A DNA stretch of 64,000 bases from Bolinopsis microptera (lineage: Eukaryota; Ctenophora; Tentaculata; Lobata; Bolinopsidae), in the NCBI RefSeq assembly GCF_026151205.1, contig NC_087079.1, positions 14,322,445 through 14,386,444 on the forward strand. The letters are read 5' to 3'. The translations under genes and the position numbers were made by a program. Of the stretch, positions 11,803 to 46,007 are shown piece after piece. The notes under the pieces are model-generated. The model saw nothing but the letters and a program-made list of their open reading frames with translations. It had not been told where the DNA came from and did no database searches. How positions within the stretch are numbered: the stretch's first letter is position 1; every line of letters starts with the position of its first letter.

Positions 11803-12416
11803 AGGGACGTAGCCAGGATTTTTCTTTGAGGGGGGCTGTCGGCGAGCGAAGCGAGCCGACGCGTCCAATCAAGCTGCGCAGCGAGCGAAGCGAGCAAGCT
11901 GTGGCAGGGGCCTGGGGGCGCAGCCCCCAGCGGGGTCCAGGGGCGGAGCCCCTTGGCGGGGGCTAGGGGGGCGCAGCCCCCCGGAAATTTTTTGCGAAAC
12001 AGGGTGTTTTAGACGACATTTGGCATTAAAGAAATTTGTAGGACAGCAACTGGGATTGAAAAGAATCAAGTACTCACGTAAATTTGGTAACTTCACAACA
12101 GCAATCTGCATTCTCCAATCAGAATTTACGACTTACTCAGGCCTCATCGTCTTAAGATTTTTACATTTCCTACGGTCTAGGGGACACTATTGACTATAAT
12201 TATAGAAGTCTTCTAGAATGTTTGCTTGGATTTAATGACATATATTTACTAATCCACAGTTCAAATCTTTGACTGACTGCAGTCATAAACACAGCCCAGT
12301 TACCAGGCGACCATGGGGACTAGGGGGCTTATCTTTTTTCTGGGGTTCGATTTTTCCGGGGGGGCTGCCGCCCCCCTAGCCCCCCCCCCCCCCCCCCCCT
12401 GGCTACGTGCCTGTAA
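11803..12416. mobile_element. Small TIR element (MITE-like), GC-rich interior
   Basis: Left end CAGGGACGTAGCCAG, right end the reverse complement of CAGGCACGTAGCCAG, so 14 of 15 terminal bases pair. Both sides carry a related ATTTATT flank, compatible with an imperfect 7-8 bp target duplication. The inside has clustered GC-rich palindromic words (GCGAGCGAAGCGAGC, GGGGGCGCAGCCCCC) and a long C run near the right end. No transposase is present. The CAG...CTG ends and roughly 8-bp duplication point to the hAT group, but only weakly. Confidence 0.65.
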
Positions 12417-12759
12417 TTTATTCCCCGTCACCGAGACTTCAACAAGCAGTGTCACTGAGAAAAAAAATTTGTCAATAAACTTTGTCGACCGAGTTAGGAG
12501 GTCACCAAATGTTGCAATATTGTCAACAATTATAACGACTTCTTCAAAATATTCGATGTTGTAAGGTCCACGGCACACTGCACTTTTCCCAAAATATTAA
12601 TGCGTCGAAAGTTAGCAAATTATTCAGGTTCTTAACTGTTGAAATTTGGATTTTGGGTTGACCACCAGCCATGCCTGAGACTTACCTCAACATTCAATAA
12701 TGTGGTCTCTGTTAGTGTTAAAGTAAGGTTTTTCTCGACAAGGAATGTAATGACTAATG

Positions 12760-13120
12760 ATGGTTTCAGCTGAGCCCCCACGTTACCCTTATAGCCGAAC
12801 GTGCTCGTAAAGTTGCTGCTTGGGTTCTGAGTGTGTTTAAAACGAGGAACAAAGTCACCATGTTGACCATTTAGAAACCTCTCATCAGAAACCATCTCGA
12901 GAGCTGTTGCCCCTTATGGAAGTCTTCGACAATTCGTTTGCAGTAATTGGACCTCGATTGTGGATCTTAATCCCACCAAACATGCATGCTATCAAAGACC
13001 CCCTGCACTTTAAAGAAATGCTTACAACGTTTGTGAAATCATTCCCGGATGAGCCTCCAGTGACAGGATATAGCTGTCGAAATGGAAACTCGTTATTGGA
13101 CTGGAGTGGAATAAAGGCAG
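12760..13120 (+). mobile_element. LINE RT C-terminal fragment with internal deletion
   Basis: One frame reads 'ERARKVAAWVLSVFKTRNK' and, after an in-frame stop, 'KPLIRNHLESCCPLWK', the conserved thumb-side signature of CR1-like RT proteins. After a frame change come 'FDNSFAVIGPRLWILIPP', 'FKEMLTTFVKSFPDEPPV' and the terminal 'GNSLLDWSG'. The approximately 100 residues usually found between these blocks are missing. Frameshift, stop and deletion make it a dead copy. Open frames on the opposite strand here are shadows of this fragment. Confidence 0.8.
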
Positions 13121-13399
13121 CGATCTCACTGTTCGGGTGGTCAGCAACTCTGATGACCCGATAGAGGATTCTATGAAGCACACCAAAGTAACCAAAGTAA
13201 AAGTAACTAGGACAGCTAAATAGGAAACATAAAAAAGAAGCTCGTCACTGCTAAAGTAACTGAATTTCAATCTATCGAGGGATTGCGATCCAGCTTGACA
13301 AGTTAATATTCATTTGCCAAGATTCACCCTTTTTCCTCCCTTAATTGCAATACGAGCTCGGAAGCGGGAGCTTTGCCATCGAAGTACCTATCAAGAATG

Positions 13400-13695
13400 A
13401 CTCAAACCGAAAATTTAAGTCGACTTTTTTTCAAAGTTTTTCTGGAAACTACTTTTGTTCATGGTTCATGCTACCCTGATCATTGTGAGACGAAAATTTT
13501 TTCGGTCTTCTCAAGTCCGTACCTACATTCGGAAGGCTGTGGATGTGATCGGTTCCATATGCTTATTATAAAGAACGTGATATTTGGCCCTCGGATTGAT
13601 ATGCGCAATTTGTCACGGAGAACTGAAAAAATAGCGATTTGTCACGACTCACGAGGATTTGAGAATGGGAAAAATCGTGATTCTGCACGTTCCAC
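13400..13695 (+). repeat. Dispersed repeat, copy B
   Basis: Second copy of the repeat at 5095-5355, with the same ordered words (GAAACTACTTTTGTTCATG, CATGCTACCCTGATCATTG, AGTCCGTACCTACATTCGG). The open frame 13373-13708 is not conserved with copy A, so I do not call a gene. Confidence 0.65.
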
Positions 13696-13879
13696 GATTT
13701 CCTTTTGACCTTGATAGGGCGGTTTGACGAGTAGAGGGCGGATTTATAGGGGTGGGGGTATTCACTGTGCGTTTTGCGAGTAAAGATAAAATTAATACGA
13801 AATAAGGATCACTAAAATGACTGAAATATAATTTATACATACAATTAGAAGTAAGTTGTGTGATGTTGCAGGTGTTGTA

Positions 13880-14130
13880 GTATTACTAGCCCAACATTTA
13901 CTAAATGATTTAGATAGGAAGCTGAGCTGCATAGTAACCATGGTAACGGTGTTCAAAAGTGCACGTGCACGTGCACGTGCAAATATTTGCGAGCGACATT
14001 TTTTATTTTGATCGGTTTTGTGGTAATTACGTTAATGTGTTCATTGCAATCTACATTTTAATCGGCTGTATCTTCGGTTGTGACGGATATTTTTTGATAC
14101 GATAAAAAATGACTACCAAAGAATACTATT
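13880..14130. other. Spacer with a GTGCAC run
   Basis: Contains (GTGCAC)3-4 at about 13961-13980, a short self-complementary microsatellite. No gene signal. Confidence 0.4.
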
Positions 14131-14164
14131 ACCTTCCTCCCTGTGAACACGGTCTTTCTAGTAA

Positions 14165-14400
14165 TAGTATAAAGTGTACACAGGAGGGGCTAAGTGCAAA
14201 GAAACTGCTGCTCACTGCTGCTAACTGCTGCTCACTGCTGCTCACTGCTACTAACTGCTGCTCACTGCAGTGAGCAGCAGTGAGCAGCAGTGAGCAGCAG
14301 TTAGTAGCAGTGAGCAGCAGTGAGCAGCAGTGAGCAGCAGTGAGCAGCAGTGAGCAGCAGTGAGCAGCAGTTTCTTTGCACTTAGCCCCGCCTGTGTTTA
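14165..14400. repeat. Palindromic GAGCAGCAGT minisatellite hairpin
   Basis: The left half holds the 10-bp unit as its complement (CTGCTCACTG), and the right half holds it directly, with an occasional TTAG for TGAG. The turn is at CTCACTGCAGTGAG (14261-14274). Outside the array, both ends carry the inverted words GGGGCTAAGTGCAAAGAAACTG and CACAGG. The right arm has a few more units than the left, about 133 versus 100 nt. The conserved ends suggest a foldback element whose core expanded. Confidence 0.85.
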
Positions 14401-14415
14401 TAACACTAACAGCAA

Positions 14416-14540
14416 CGGTCGTGCTTGCCAGCCAGTGGCGTAACGTTGCCTGTTGGCGCCCCCGCCAAAAATGCGCCCCCCCCCCCTGCTGGCGGCTGGC
14501 GCCCCTCCCAAATGAACACTCTTGCAACCGTTGCAGGTAC
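14416..14540. repeat. CAGTGGCGTAACG element end with C run
   Basis: CAGTGGCGTAACGTTGCC at 14416 resembles the CAGGGACGTAGCC end at 11803, and it leads into a GGCGCC-rich stretch and a C run at about 14474-14486. Probably a degraded non-autonomous DNA element; the other end is not clear. Confidence 0.45.
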
Positions 14541-14939
14541 CACCCGTATTCACACTCAGAATTGAGTTTCGTCATTTTCCGATACGAGATTGGGACGGGT
14601 TCTATAAACAAACAAACTGAAACAAGTTCCTGACGATCGCTTTAGTTTAATTGCTATAGTATGAATATGATTAAGATTCCCATTTCAAATATGAAATTTT
14701 CTGAACACAAATTTGACAGATTAGATGAGATTTTTGCCCAGAAACCAATTAGTCAGTTAATTGATGATGGTATGAAACCAAAATATTGGGTTACTGGGGG
14801 TCAAAACCCTAAATAAAATTGCAAAATCATATTGTCCCAATCTCTGTCCCATTTTGATTTTCAGTTTTTGAAAATGAAATTTCCAGGACCGACATTTTAC
14901 AAGTTTGACTAATTTTTTCACCCGCAACCAATTAATAAG

Positions 14940-16330
14940 TCAACTATAAATACCACATGACACTTGTAGGTTTATGACCTACCAGGACGCGCGCCGAGTT
15001 GGACTCGTCGTTGATTCACGATGTCAATCCTTCGCAGCTCGGTGAGGCACAGTGGCGCAACTTGCCGATCTACCGAAGAAGAATTATTTGATGCGCGGCG
15101 CGACCCAGTAGTGCATAGCGCTACAAGACTCGTCGACGGTCCTGATAATATATTTGAAACATATATTTTACTTGCAGACGGATATGATGTTACTTAACTC
15201 GTCTAAATTTCTTCGAAGTAGCGCGCGCCGCTTTCTATTCGATGGCACGAGCTACGAAGTAGCGCGCACCGGGCCAAACCATTAACAATGGTCAAATATT
15301 TTACGAATCACGAGTACCACCTGTTAATCGCAACTAGTCGCATAGTATCATGAAATAGGCATATTATATGGGTTGAGCCACTGAAAAAATAATCATGTTC
15401 CTTTCAATCAAATTTATTGTAGCTTACTGGGCCGCGCTCAGCCTGTCATTCCGCCAAATCTTTATGAACATAATAGCCTGGGGTCCCCAGGTAAATTGTA
15501 GCGCGATGCGTTACTGTGCCGCGCCGAGCTGCCATGAATTGACATCGTCAATTAATAAAATTTACTACTTTTTTTTGAAATAATGTTTTTTAAATTAAAT
15601 TTTGGTCGGCATAGTCTTGTTCATGAAATTGATCACGGCGAAGTCTTATAGTTATAATTACAGCTTTGCTCTATCCAGAGCCCTCTTGCTTGCAGTAGCG
15701 AAGACTCATGGCTAGGTGAAACCCGAAACAAGTGCTACGAAGAACCGCGCGCTACACCGCGCATTTTTAATTTTTTTCCGTTCACCATTAAATTTTATAA
15801 AAATTGAGTGAAAGGATACTAATGAACGCTTTTGCAGACAAAATGGATTTTGGGGATCAGGGAAGTTGGCTTTTGTGTTTATTTTGTTAAGCACACTAGT
15901 TTTGCTCTATCCAGAGCCCTTGCGCTTGCAGTAGCGCGCGCCCGCCTCACGGCAGTCTTTTCTTGACTTGTGAAACAAGCGCGCCCGCAGTGGCGCGAAA
16001 GCACATGGTTAGGTGAAACACTAGTTTACTATTAGTAAAACAAATTTTTAGTAAAACAAATTTAAATTTTGGTATTTATTAATAACAATCAAAACATATC
16101 ATATCATAAAAATAAAGCCGCGCGTTGGTTGACTGCCTCAGCATGGTGAATAATTTAAGCTTGAAGGTGCCCTGCGCATTCACAGAACATTATGCGGTGA
16201 TCACATGATCACGAGGACCTGTGAGCGCCAAATTTAATTTATTATTTATATGACAACGAAAAAGACGCGCATGGATTGCCTGAAAAAAGTTGAAGGTTAT
16301 GCAGGATGACCAAAAGATGCATCCTATCAA
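14940..16330. repeat. Cluster of GC-rich dispersed modules
   Basis: Islands rich in GCGC stand out in AT-rich DNA. Recurring modules are: ACGCGCGCCGAGTTGGACTC at about 14990; GATTCACGATGTCAATC followed by GCAGCTCGG at about 15013; AGTAGCGCGCGCCGC at about 15220; TTGCTCTATCCAGAGCCC with CTTGCAGTAGCG at about 15665 and again at 15902. Most reappear at 48.2-48.9, 56.7-57.7 and 57.7-58.4 kb, direct or inverted. No protein frame is shared. I cannot assign a known family. Confidence 0.7.
15393..15500 (+). repeat. Left member of a 108-bp inverted pair
   Basis: Contains CTTACTGGGC, GCTCAGCCTGTCATTCCGCC and AGCCTGGGGTCCCCAGGTAA; the same sequence is inverted at 17815-17925. The two may bound a 2.5-kb element or be independent insertions. 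Confidence 0.75.
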
Positions 16331-17570
16331 AATTCCATAAGCGAAATGATATTAAGTGAAACAAATTTTTAGTGAAACATGAAACAAATTTAAAATTTTA
16401 TCCTTTATTTTACAATCATAATATAATAATATTTATAAGCCTCCGTTTTGAAAGTTTAAATTTTAATACATTCACATTTCTATTTAAAATTCAATTTTAT
16501 GTACAAGTCAATAACTGGCCGCCAAAGCCGCGCATTCTTGAAAACAGGATTAACTTGATTATAGTTATATATATAATACGACTAAGTAAATTTAAAACTA
16601 TCCGTGGTTTTTTCTTTTAAATAAATAAGTTATAATTTTACCTAAGTCCAAAGCCAGCTTTGAAAAATTTACTGTTAAATCATAATATATCGTCAACTTT
16701 AAATATTTACAATGCAACAATTCATTAATCTGTAAACACACGTACTCCAGCCCCTAAACGCATAAATTGTTATGTGGCGCGGCTCAAGCCGCGCACGCAC
16801 GTATTATTTTATACTGTTTGCTTTCTAATAAATATCGTGCCAATGTGTACGTCTAAATTGTAAACGTTCATGTTTTGTGTAAAGTGAATCCAATTGGGAC
16901 TAGTGACAAGGATAAGGACCCAAGTGCCTGTACGGCTTTTTCGGACCCCTGTGGACCACTACTCTTGAAATCACTCTACAACATTGAACATCTATATCTA
17001 CTACGTCATTTGGCAATTATTGTCATTAATCTAACTTTCTAATTAATTGCCGAGGGGGAAGAGTAAACGCTTCACATTAAAATTCAATATACAAAATTCA
17101 AAACCATCAATACGGTATTAAATATTATGGACAAATCTTTAGATCTATTTCGTAGTCATATATTCACATGATTTGCTTTATATTATCTTAATACTGTAAT
17201 GAAGTACAGTAGGATTTATGTTTCGAGAAAGGAAGGTTGCGGTCAAATTGTTAACAAAAGTAAACAAAAGTCCATCAGGGACTCCGTGGAGTCGAAAAAG
17301 GTACACGGCTGCTGTCTGGTGCTGCTAGGCATTTATTGATCAAGATGTTTTATTGTATTGATTTATAATGATTCTATTGTTCGTGACTAATCAAGTTCTA
17401 AGTGGAGGTATAAAGTGCTGCTTAAGATACTTCGTCATCTCATGTCCAGTATAATGATTAAGATAGTATACAATACAGTTTCAGTAGTTGACCCATACAG
17501 TTAAGTCCGTCATAACTCACAATCGTTAAGTCGTCTGTCAATTGTCAAAGTCGTTGTGTGTTTATTCGTT
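16030..17570. other. AT-rich non-coding interval
   Basis: No supported gene. It contains a few GCGC islets (16120, 16780) of the dispersed family, and is otherwise AT-rich with many short repeats of TTAGTAAAACAAATTT type at 16030-16070 and 16360. Confidence 0.5.
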
Positions 17571-17814
17571 GAGATAGCAGTAAGATAAGATGTTATGCGC
17601 GCGCGCGTTTAATCCCGTCGACGTGAGATGTGACAATGAAAACGCCATAGAATTATTATTTTCGCGCGTTACGTAGAGTTTACCAGTGTGTAATACTAGT
17701 TAACACTGGGTGTACACTGAGTGTAAGTGTAAGTATTAATATAATGGCACACAGCTTGTCAAAGAAATAATTTTCTAGCACAGTTTGACAGTTTAGCCCG
17801 ATTTAGATTTAGAT

Positions 17815-17925
17815 AAAACGTTACCTGGGGACCCCAGGCTATTATGTTCATAAACATAAAGATTCGGCGGAATGACAGGCTGAGCGCCGCCCAGTAAGAT
17901 ACAACGATTTTATGCATATTAGGAC
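17815..17925 (-). repeat. Right member of the 108-bp inverted pair
   Basis: Reverse complement of 15393-15500 at high identity. It includes the near-palindrome CCTGGGGACCCCAGG. The GGGTCCCCAGGTAAG word also occurs at 48590 and 58105 inside the GC-rich module clusters. Confidence 0.75.
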
Positions 17926-18659
17926 CTGCCAGCAGTTCTTGCGAAACAAGTGTTGTTCGTAAAACGAACAAGAAAAAAACTGCACATTGTAGCCTTAAAA
18001 AATTACAGTGTATCTGCTATCAGGATGAAAATCCGGCAATGAGAAATGATAAATACAGCAAAATTTTGTTGTGCCAATTTAGTGCTAGAAATTTTTAAAT
18101 TATGCTTACAGTAGTCGATCTACAAACGGATGGAATGAGAAAGAACCTGGACAAAATTTTGGAAAACATGATGTAAGGAATAAATATTGAAGATTTAGAT
18201 TTAAGTATTGAGCCCTTTGGCTAGAGAATACTTTCTTAGATATTTTGGACAGTTTTTAATATTGGTAATGTTAATGAATTGTAATTGATTGATATGTAAT
18301 ATTTAGGCCCGTGGCCATTTTCACACATGAATACTAACAATGAAAAATGTAAATTTGGACTACAAGGGGTGATTTTTGGGCAGATAGACTGTGCAGACAG
18401 TCTGCAAATGGTCTAATTGCACTGTTACGTAGACACATTTACTGCAGTTACTCCACGAGTGTGCTAAATCACTCTACAGTCGATCTTCGAGATTGTTCTA
18501 AAGGGGCCCCGACAGTTGAAACCAAATTAAATTAATGTATTTTCGGACGCTGATTCCGAATAACCCCCCATGACATAGGGTTAAAATGCTCCCCTAGCGA
18601 GATATTGGCGAAAAACTGTCTCGATCACGTGATATGACCGTATAAGGAAGTTAGTCTCG

Positions 18660-18765
18660 TTTCTCGTTAGGGTTAGGGTTTCAGCATATGCTTTTGTTAA
18701 GGATTGGGTTAGGGTTAGGGTTATGACCAGATAAGAGGGTTAGGGTTTCGAATAGTCGTTTAGGG
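18660..18765 (+). repeat. Short interstitial TTAGGG-like stretches
   Basis: Three small groups of GGGTTAGGGTT hexamers (about 18666, 18707 and 18737), each only two or so units long. TTAGGG is the common animal telomere repeat, but this is too short to mark a chromosome end. Confidence 0.5.
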
Positions 18766-18829
18766 CCAGCTAGAGAACGGGTTGAAAAAGTCAAGTGACA
18801 GTCGAGTGTAGAGTGATTAATCATCATCC

Positions 18830-19300
18830 GTTACTCCAACTACACTGCAGTTACTCCAAATACACTCAGCAACCGTGGCTGCAGATGGTCGAACTCTAAC
18901 TGCACTGCAGATGATAATAATAATGATAAATCTATACATAATTGGAAAAAATTATGGTCCCTATTGTGGGTGCAGCAGATAGTCTAGTGTCTACGTCCAG
19001 CTGCACTAAAGATAACTTAGCTGCACATAGTCTAACTGTATCACAGATGACTTAGCTGCAGGTGGTAAAACAACAAAGTTATCCGAGAATTTTCTTTGAA
19101 AGTGTTAAAAATTAATAATTTTCTAAACAAAGGGACCAGATGAGGCAAACAAGTTAGCACCTTTTCGCCCCTTAGCTGCACGTATTCTAACTGTACTGCA
19201 GATAACTTAGCTGCAGATGGTAAAACTACACATTTATCCGAGAAATATCTTTAAAACTGTCAAAAAGATTGTCCCCTTTTCGCCCATTGCCAAGATTTCT
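18830..19300 (+). repeat. CTGCAGAT tandem-like repeats upstream of p38
   Basis: Repeated words CTAACTGCACTGCAGAT, ACTTAGCTGCAG and TGGTAAAAC. A larger duplication pairs about 19020-19170 with about 19172-19290: both run from TTAGCTGCAC through TTATCCGAGAA to CCTTTTCGCCC. This lies within 250 bp of the p38 start codon, so it may overlap the promoter. Confidence 0.6.
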
Positions 19301-19541
19301 CTAGCTCTGAGGGTTGGTCCCCCCCCCCACCGCTTCCTACACCCCTGTGTCGAGATAAACCGAAGCAGTCGGAACAGCCCCATAAACAGCATCCACTTTA
19401 CCATGTAATTCAGCCCACATATCTTGAACATTATTGGTAGAACTTTAATCACAGTCAATGTTTTTCAAACTAAAATTCAATAACTATTCAGAGGAACTTT
19501 TTTCTACGTTGAAACTTATTATTAATGTTATTAGTGAGATC

Positions 19542-41595
<22,054 letters not shown>

Positions 41596-43115
41596 AAATC
41601 TAGAATTATATGTTCATATACGATAAATTTGTAATTTCTGCATGGTCTCCTGCCGTTGATTTTCTTCACCATCTATTGGTATTGGAATTATAAACAATTA
41701 TAGTGAGAACAGCTAGGAATCGTATTGTGATGCATTTAATTATATTACTCGGTATGAACCAGTATAATATACTCTAGTTGCTTCTTCGATAGAGGTGAAC
41801 AGAGCTCTACAATCTTATGAATCTAACATTAATCTACATTTTAAATAATGTTGTTCGAATAACTGCTTAGTTTTGACCTGCAGTGAACTGCCCTTTTTCG
41901 TTCGCCCATTACTGGGCGCTGGCTGTCGTTTTCCTGCAAACGAGTCATGTTTCTGTGGCGATGTAAAAACTTTTATATTACAATCCGTTAAGTAAAATCT
42001 TCCACGTTTTGTTTTTCTTTTAATCTAATAAACGTTTAATGCCATCTTGATGTTTCATCTTATCTTTCCACTTTTATATGATTGTCCGAAGGGAAGATTT
42101 TTTGGCATGATGAAATTTTGTAAGATATAATTATTGTAAAACTAGCGAAATATAATCCCCCGGGACGCCGGACTTCTGAATTATTAAGACTGATATATTT
42201 TTAGCTAAATCATTAGCGTTGTAAAATAAGAGATGTGTGAAATAGTTGATTTATACGCATTAACATTTATATTTTATCATGAATTGATTGTTTAATTCGT
42301 ATAAGTAATCCGGACTGCTTCAATTAAACGTCATGAACTTGGATTCTTAAAAGGAAATTTGGTTAACTAATGATACTACCGGATTGATTTATTAATATTA
42401 ACTATATGATAAACTTTCTAGTTTAACAATAATAACACTACAATCGTATATAAAGAGGCAATCAATCGAAATTTCAAATAGAAATAATGTTAGTTTCGTC
42501 ATTAGTAAATCGATCTTAAAAAGAAACTAGTCAAAAATCGACGAGAAACACATAATAACTCGCTCAACACACTTAGTCAAGTTCCTCCTATAATCAAGGC
42601 AAAACCTCCGTTGGTTTGGGGAGGAAAAGTCTTAAGATAAGGAAACGCCACGTCCAGCAATGAAAGGTAAAAAGTGGGTAAGGCGGGGATTCGCTCAACA
42701 TTTTTACAGCTAACTTCCAACGTAAGCATGGTCATATAAGTATATCTTTGAAACAGGGAGATAAAACTGGGCACCAGCACAGAATTTCTTTGGAATTTCC
42801 AAAATAAAATGGGCTGTCAGGCAGCAATTTGTCTAAATTAAAATAACTAATTCTTTGTTTGAAAATTATTCCATGCAGAAGCCTTTCATTTCTTCAGAAG
42901 TGCAAAAATAGTATAAATTTGTCACTTTCATCAGAGCCGCCCGGAAATCAATCCCATTCAATTCACAAGTGTAGAAACAACACAACCATTGATATTTCTG
43001 CTGTATAAACCGCTTAGCATTCGATTTTCACGACACAACAAGCCTGGGTGGCGTAATATTATCAAGTCCAGCACCTTCAAGCAGACGCTCACACATTTTA
43101 CCAAATCTCCCATTA
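41596..43115. other. Convergent spacer between p38 and polo kinase
   Basis: Shared 3' flank of two convergent genes; includes AATAAA at 42027. Nothing else recognisable; the open frame at 42577-42780 (-) lies in the presumed polo kinase 3' UTR and has no features. Confidence 0.45.
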
Positions 43116-44030
43116 TCAATGTCCATCTCTTTCATTGAAGAGCCGCCCGACCTGGTTTTCGGATGCCATCATCCGGCGTATTATCGTTACGGCGTAGTTC
43201 AACCTGGTGTTTAGTTCGTGGCTAGCCCCGTGACGCTGGATGTTTTCGAATGTGAAGGTCTTCATTTCACGTTGTGGATTGATGTAGGAAACAGCGGATA
43301 TCTTCGGACAGAGGATAATCTTTGTGTGGTCCGTGAAGAAGTTCAACTGAAAATACATCATATCAGATAAAGAACAATTACTGACTCAATTAAGGTGTGG
43401 GTAATAATTAGGGTAATCATCGGGCAGTGAAAAAGGTATATTTATACAATGGACTTGTTTACTTTGCTAAGTACGCAGTTCAATTATCAAAAACAAGTTT
43501 GGGTACGTGGTGGGACAATTGAATACCTGAAGAGTCCCGTTGTTTAAGAAGAGTACAATAGCAGTGCTCGTCCTGAACCAGGAGTGGAGACACGGCCATC
43601 TTGCCAAGTTGTCTACATCTTGAGGGGGCTTGGCTCTTCCAGTCTAAAAGAATCTTCATTTAATACTTCTTCTAAATCTTCCCTTGCATTTGAAGACTTG
43701 AAGTATCTATTGTATTAATTGCGAAAACAATATAATAGCGAAACCATATAATATAAACCGTATAATAGAACCGGACATCTTTGTTATCATGTTGGTTAAG
43801 TCGGAATGGTGATTCGCTTTAATATGGGTTGAACACATAATTTAAAATCCTTGCAAACAGAAATAATCTGTCAGCGGTTAAAACGTGCACGTACTGTTAG
43901 CAGATGCTCGTGCATGTAATGCATGAAGTGTCCCAAAAGAGTCAACTTCTTCGCAATATCTTTGGTTTCGTGGGTTTTGTCGTTCTTGTAGAAGTACTCT
44001 TTTCCGTCTCGGTCGATGTACTGTAGACTT
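43116..44030 (-). CDS. PLK1: Polo-like kinase, last three exons (second polo box)
   Basis: Exons, minus strand: 44030-43895, 43643-43527 and 43346-43116, with matching phases and AG/GT borders. The joined C-terminus reads 'SLQYIDRDGKEYFY', 'KLTLLGHFMHYMHEHLL', 'DNLARWPCLHSWFRTSTAIV', 'LFLNNGTLQLNFFTDHTKII' and 'LNTRLNYAVTIIRRMM'. This follows the PLK1 polo-box 2 region block by block. The polo boxes bind phosphorylated docking sites and place the kinase at centrosomes and kinetochores. The preceding polo box 1 and the kinase domain were not found up to 49 kb; they may lie in diverged exons beyond repeats, or be absent, leaving a 3' gene fragment. The frame is clean. Convergent with p38. Confidence 0.85.
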
Positions 44031-45480
44031 CTGTAAATCGTTTAGGTATTAGTGAATTTAAACCTTTAAACTTGAATTAAAACTGAAGGAAGCCATGACG
44101 TGAAATCATCGATAGAAATAAAATTCAAATAGTGTTTGTAATGTAGAAAGCGCGAAAACGTTATTCAAAAGTGGTGGCGCGCGCAAAAATAAGATGCTTT
44201 TTATACGCGCTAGGACGAAAAACTCCCTGTGAACAAACGTCTGCATGACATATGCAAGCATCTTTGTGCTTCACGATAACGATAATTATTGTGTAAGCAC
44301 ATTGTTGAGTGCATACTGTGACTGTTTTACAATTCCAAACATTTAAAACTTTCAGCTTGTGAAATTACCACATTGATCAATTCGTGATTGTTTAACTGGG
44401 AGGGGCGAAAACTTTAACCCGGAAAATTTATGGCAATGCCAGACAGCAGTAACCTTACCGTTAAGTGCCTTGTACCACTGGAAAACCTGGAATCAATCTG
44501 GAATGGCCTGACAAAGAGGTCGTCCATGAATACGAACTTCGTGACGTGAAAGGAGTTATTGGTATGCCGAAAGCTTTTGCGGGAACAGGGAAAGAATAGA
44601 GTTTGAAGTACCTGAACTTGCCTATAAGTGGTGTAAAGGTTTTGAATTTTCCGTTAAACTGTGTACATTGTACAGTTTATATAACTTTAAACCAATAAGG
44701 CCCAGATTTTTAAACATCATTATGATATTGCACTCGTAACGAATCTTAACACGAGTAATATGTAGAAAGTTTAAACCAATGAACTGATTTTATGCAGTTG
44801 TTTATATTTTTCAACAGTGATTTAAATGTCTGTTTTTAAGGGAAATTTACAGAGTTTGTAGACTCCAGGGTTGATTTTTTATCACATGAGCGTAATTTTT
44901 ATATCATAATTGTGATCAAAGAACTAATGAATTGTACCAGATTTGATTTATTTCAACATCATAAATTTGTGTGTCTACCTTGTTTAAAGTGTTATCTATC
45001 AATTTTGAAAAGAATTCTACTATTTAGGAGCCAGGAACAGATGCAAAATGATGAAAAATTCGAGGGAATGAGAAGAACTGTTGATGCGTCACTTCTCGTA
45101 ACATTCACTCCGTAACATCCCCAAAATTTTAAAGCCTCATAATTTTTTTATTCCTTAGCAATTACACACTTTTTTCTTGATTAATTATTGAAAGGAAAAC
45201 GTCTATAAATGCCTGGAAGCCGTCAAAATGAAACTTCAAGAATATCCTGAGATAAAAATTAGTCAGAATATGGTGTACCACAATCTGAAAATTTATCTAG
45301 TCACTCCGTAACGTAACTACAATTTCGACTTTTAATTACTCAAAAACGATTGATTTTCTCACTATTTTCTTTGGCCTGATATGCAAATCGTAGGTTTTTG
45401 AAAAGCCTTAAAACCGAATTAACCAATAATGAACCATTTTTTCTTGGACATTTTTTCGAAAAAAAATGGGTAAATATGTC
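44031..45480. other. Region upstream of the visible polo kinase exons
   Basis: No polo kinase exon was recognised. A short plus-strand frame near 44465-44598 ('KPGINLEWPDKEVVHEYEL') could be a coding relic but resembles nothing I know. AT-rich otherwise. Confidence 0.4.
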
Positions 45481-45499
45481 ACACCGTAACATTCTATAG

Positions 45500-45935
45500 T
45501 TTGAAAATATGCCCAGGAGGAGGACTGAGGAGGGGGAGGGAGAAGAGGACTGAAGGAAGATCAGGAAGACCCAGGGGAGAGGAGGAAGAGTAGGAGTATG
45601 AAGCATCTAAATGTTATTTCCCAGTTTTGTCCGTTTTTGTCCATTTTTGTCCGTTTTTGTCCGCTCTACATTTTGTCCGTTTTGAAAATTAGGGTACCGA
45701 ACGACAAAAAACATGATCCCCCTATACAGCAAAAATTGACATTTTATTAGCAATTTAGGTGTCCATTATGTCCGCCTATGTCCACCCGCCCCCCTCTTAT
45801 GTCCGCCTATGTCCGCCTATGCCGTCTATGTCCGCCTATGTCCGCCTATGTCCCTGTCCTTTTTGGAACTATGAACAAGCGGCCATAGACGGACGTGACA
45901 ACACCCCCCCCCCCCCCCCCCCTTTATTATATAGA
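45500..45935 (+). repeat. TGTCCGCCTA minisatellite with flanking GA-rich and TTTTTGTCC repeats
   Basis: GGAGGACTGA-type repeats at 45515-45600, then TTTTTGTCCG units at 45630-45680, then TATGTCCGCC units at 45770-45855 ending in CCCTGTCCTTTTTGGA, then a C run at about 45904-45922. The CCCTGTCCTTTTTGGA ending returns at about 47440 on the far side of the large minisatellite. Confidence 0.8.
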
Positions 45936-46007
45936 CAGGACTAATTTAACTTAATGAATTTGAACTTACTCCTTCTGGTCCGATCAGGGTTTTAGTATCG
46001 GAACATT

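Noticed and set aside
12300-12578. Minus-strand frame rich in Val/Ile before the MITE
   Set aside because: No family recognised, half of it lies in the element's G-rich end, and there is no consistent splice partner.
12632-12907. Minus-strand open frame with a good GAG|GTAAGT donor and a TTTTTTTTCTCAG acceptor downstream
   Set aside because: The phases do not fit (the join gives an immediate stop), and the opposite strand carries a clear LINE RT signature, so this is a shadow.
14129-14611. 160-codon minus-strand ORF
   Set aside because: Produced by the 10-bp minisatellite read as repeated Cys/Leu/Ala; no independent evidence of coding.
18660-18765. Telomere or telomeric insertion
   Set aside because: Only two-unit TTAGGG patches; ordinary gene-bearing sequence continues on both sides.
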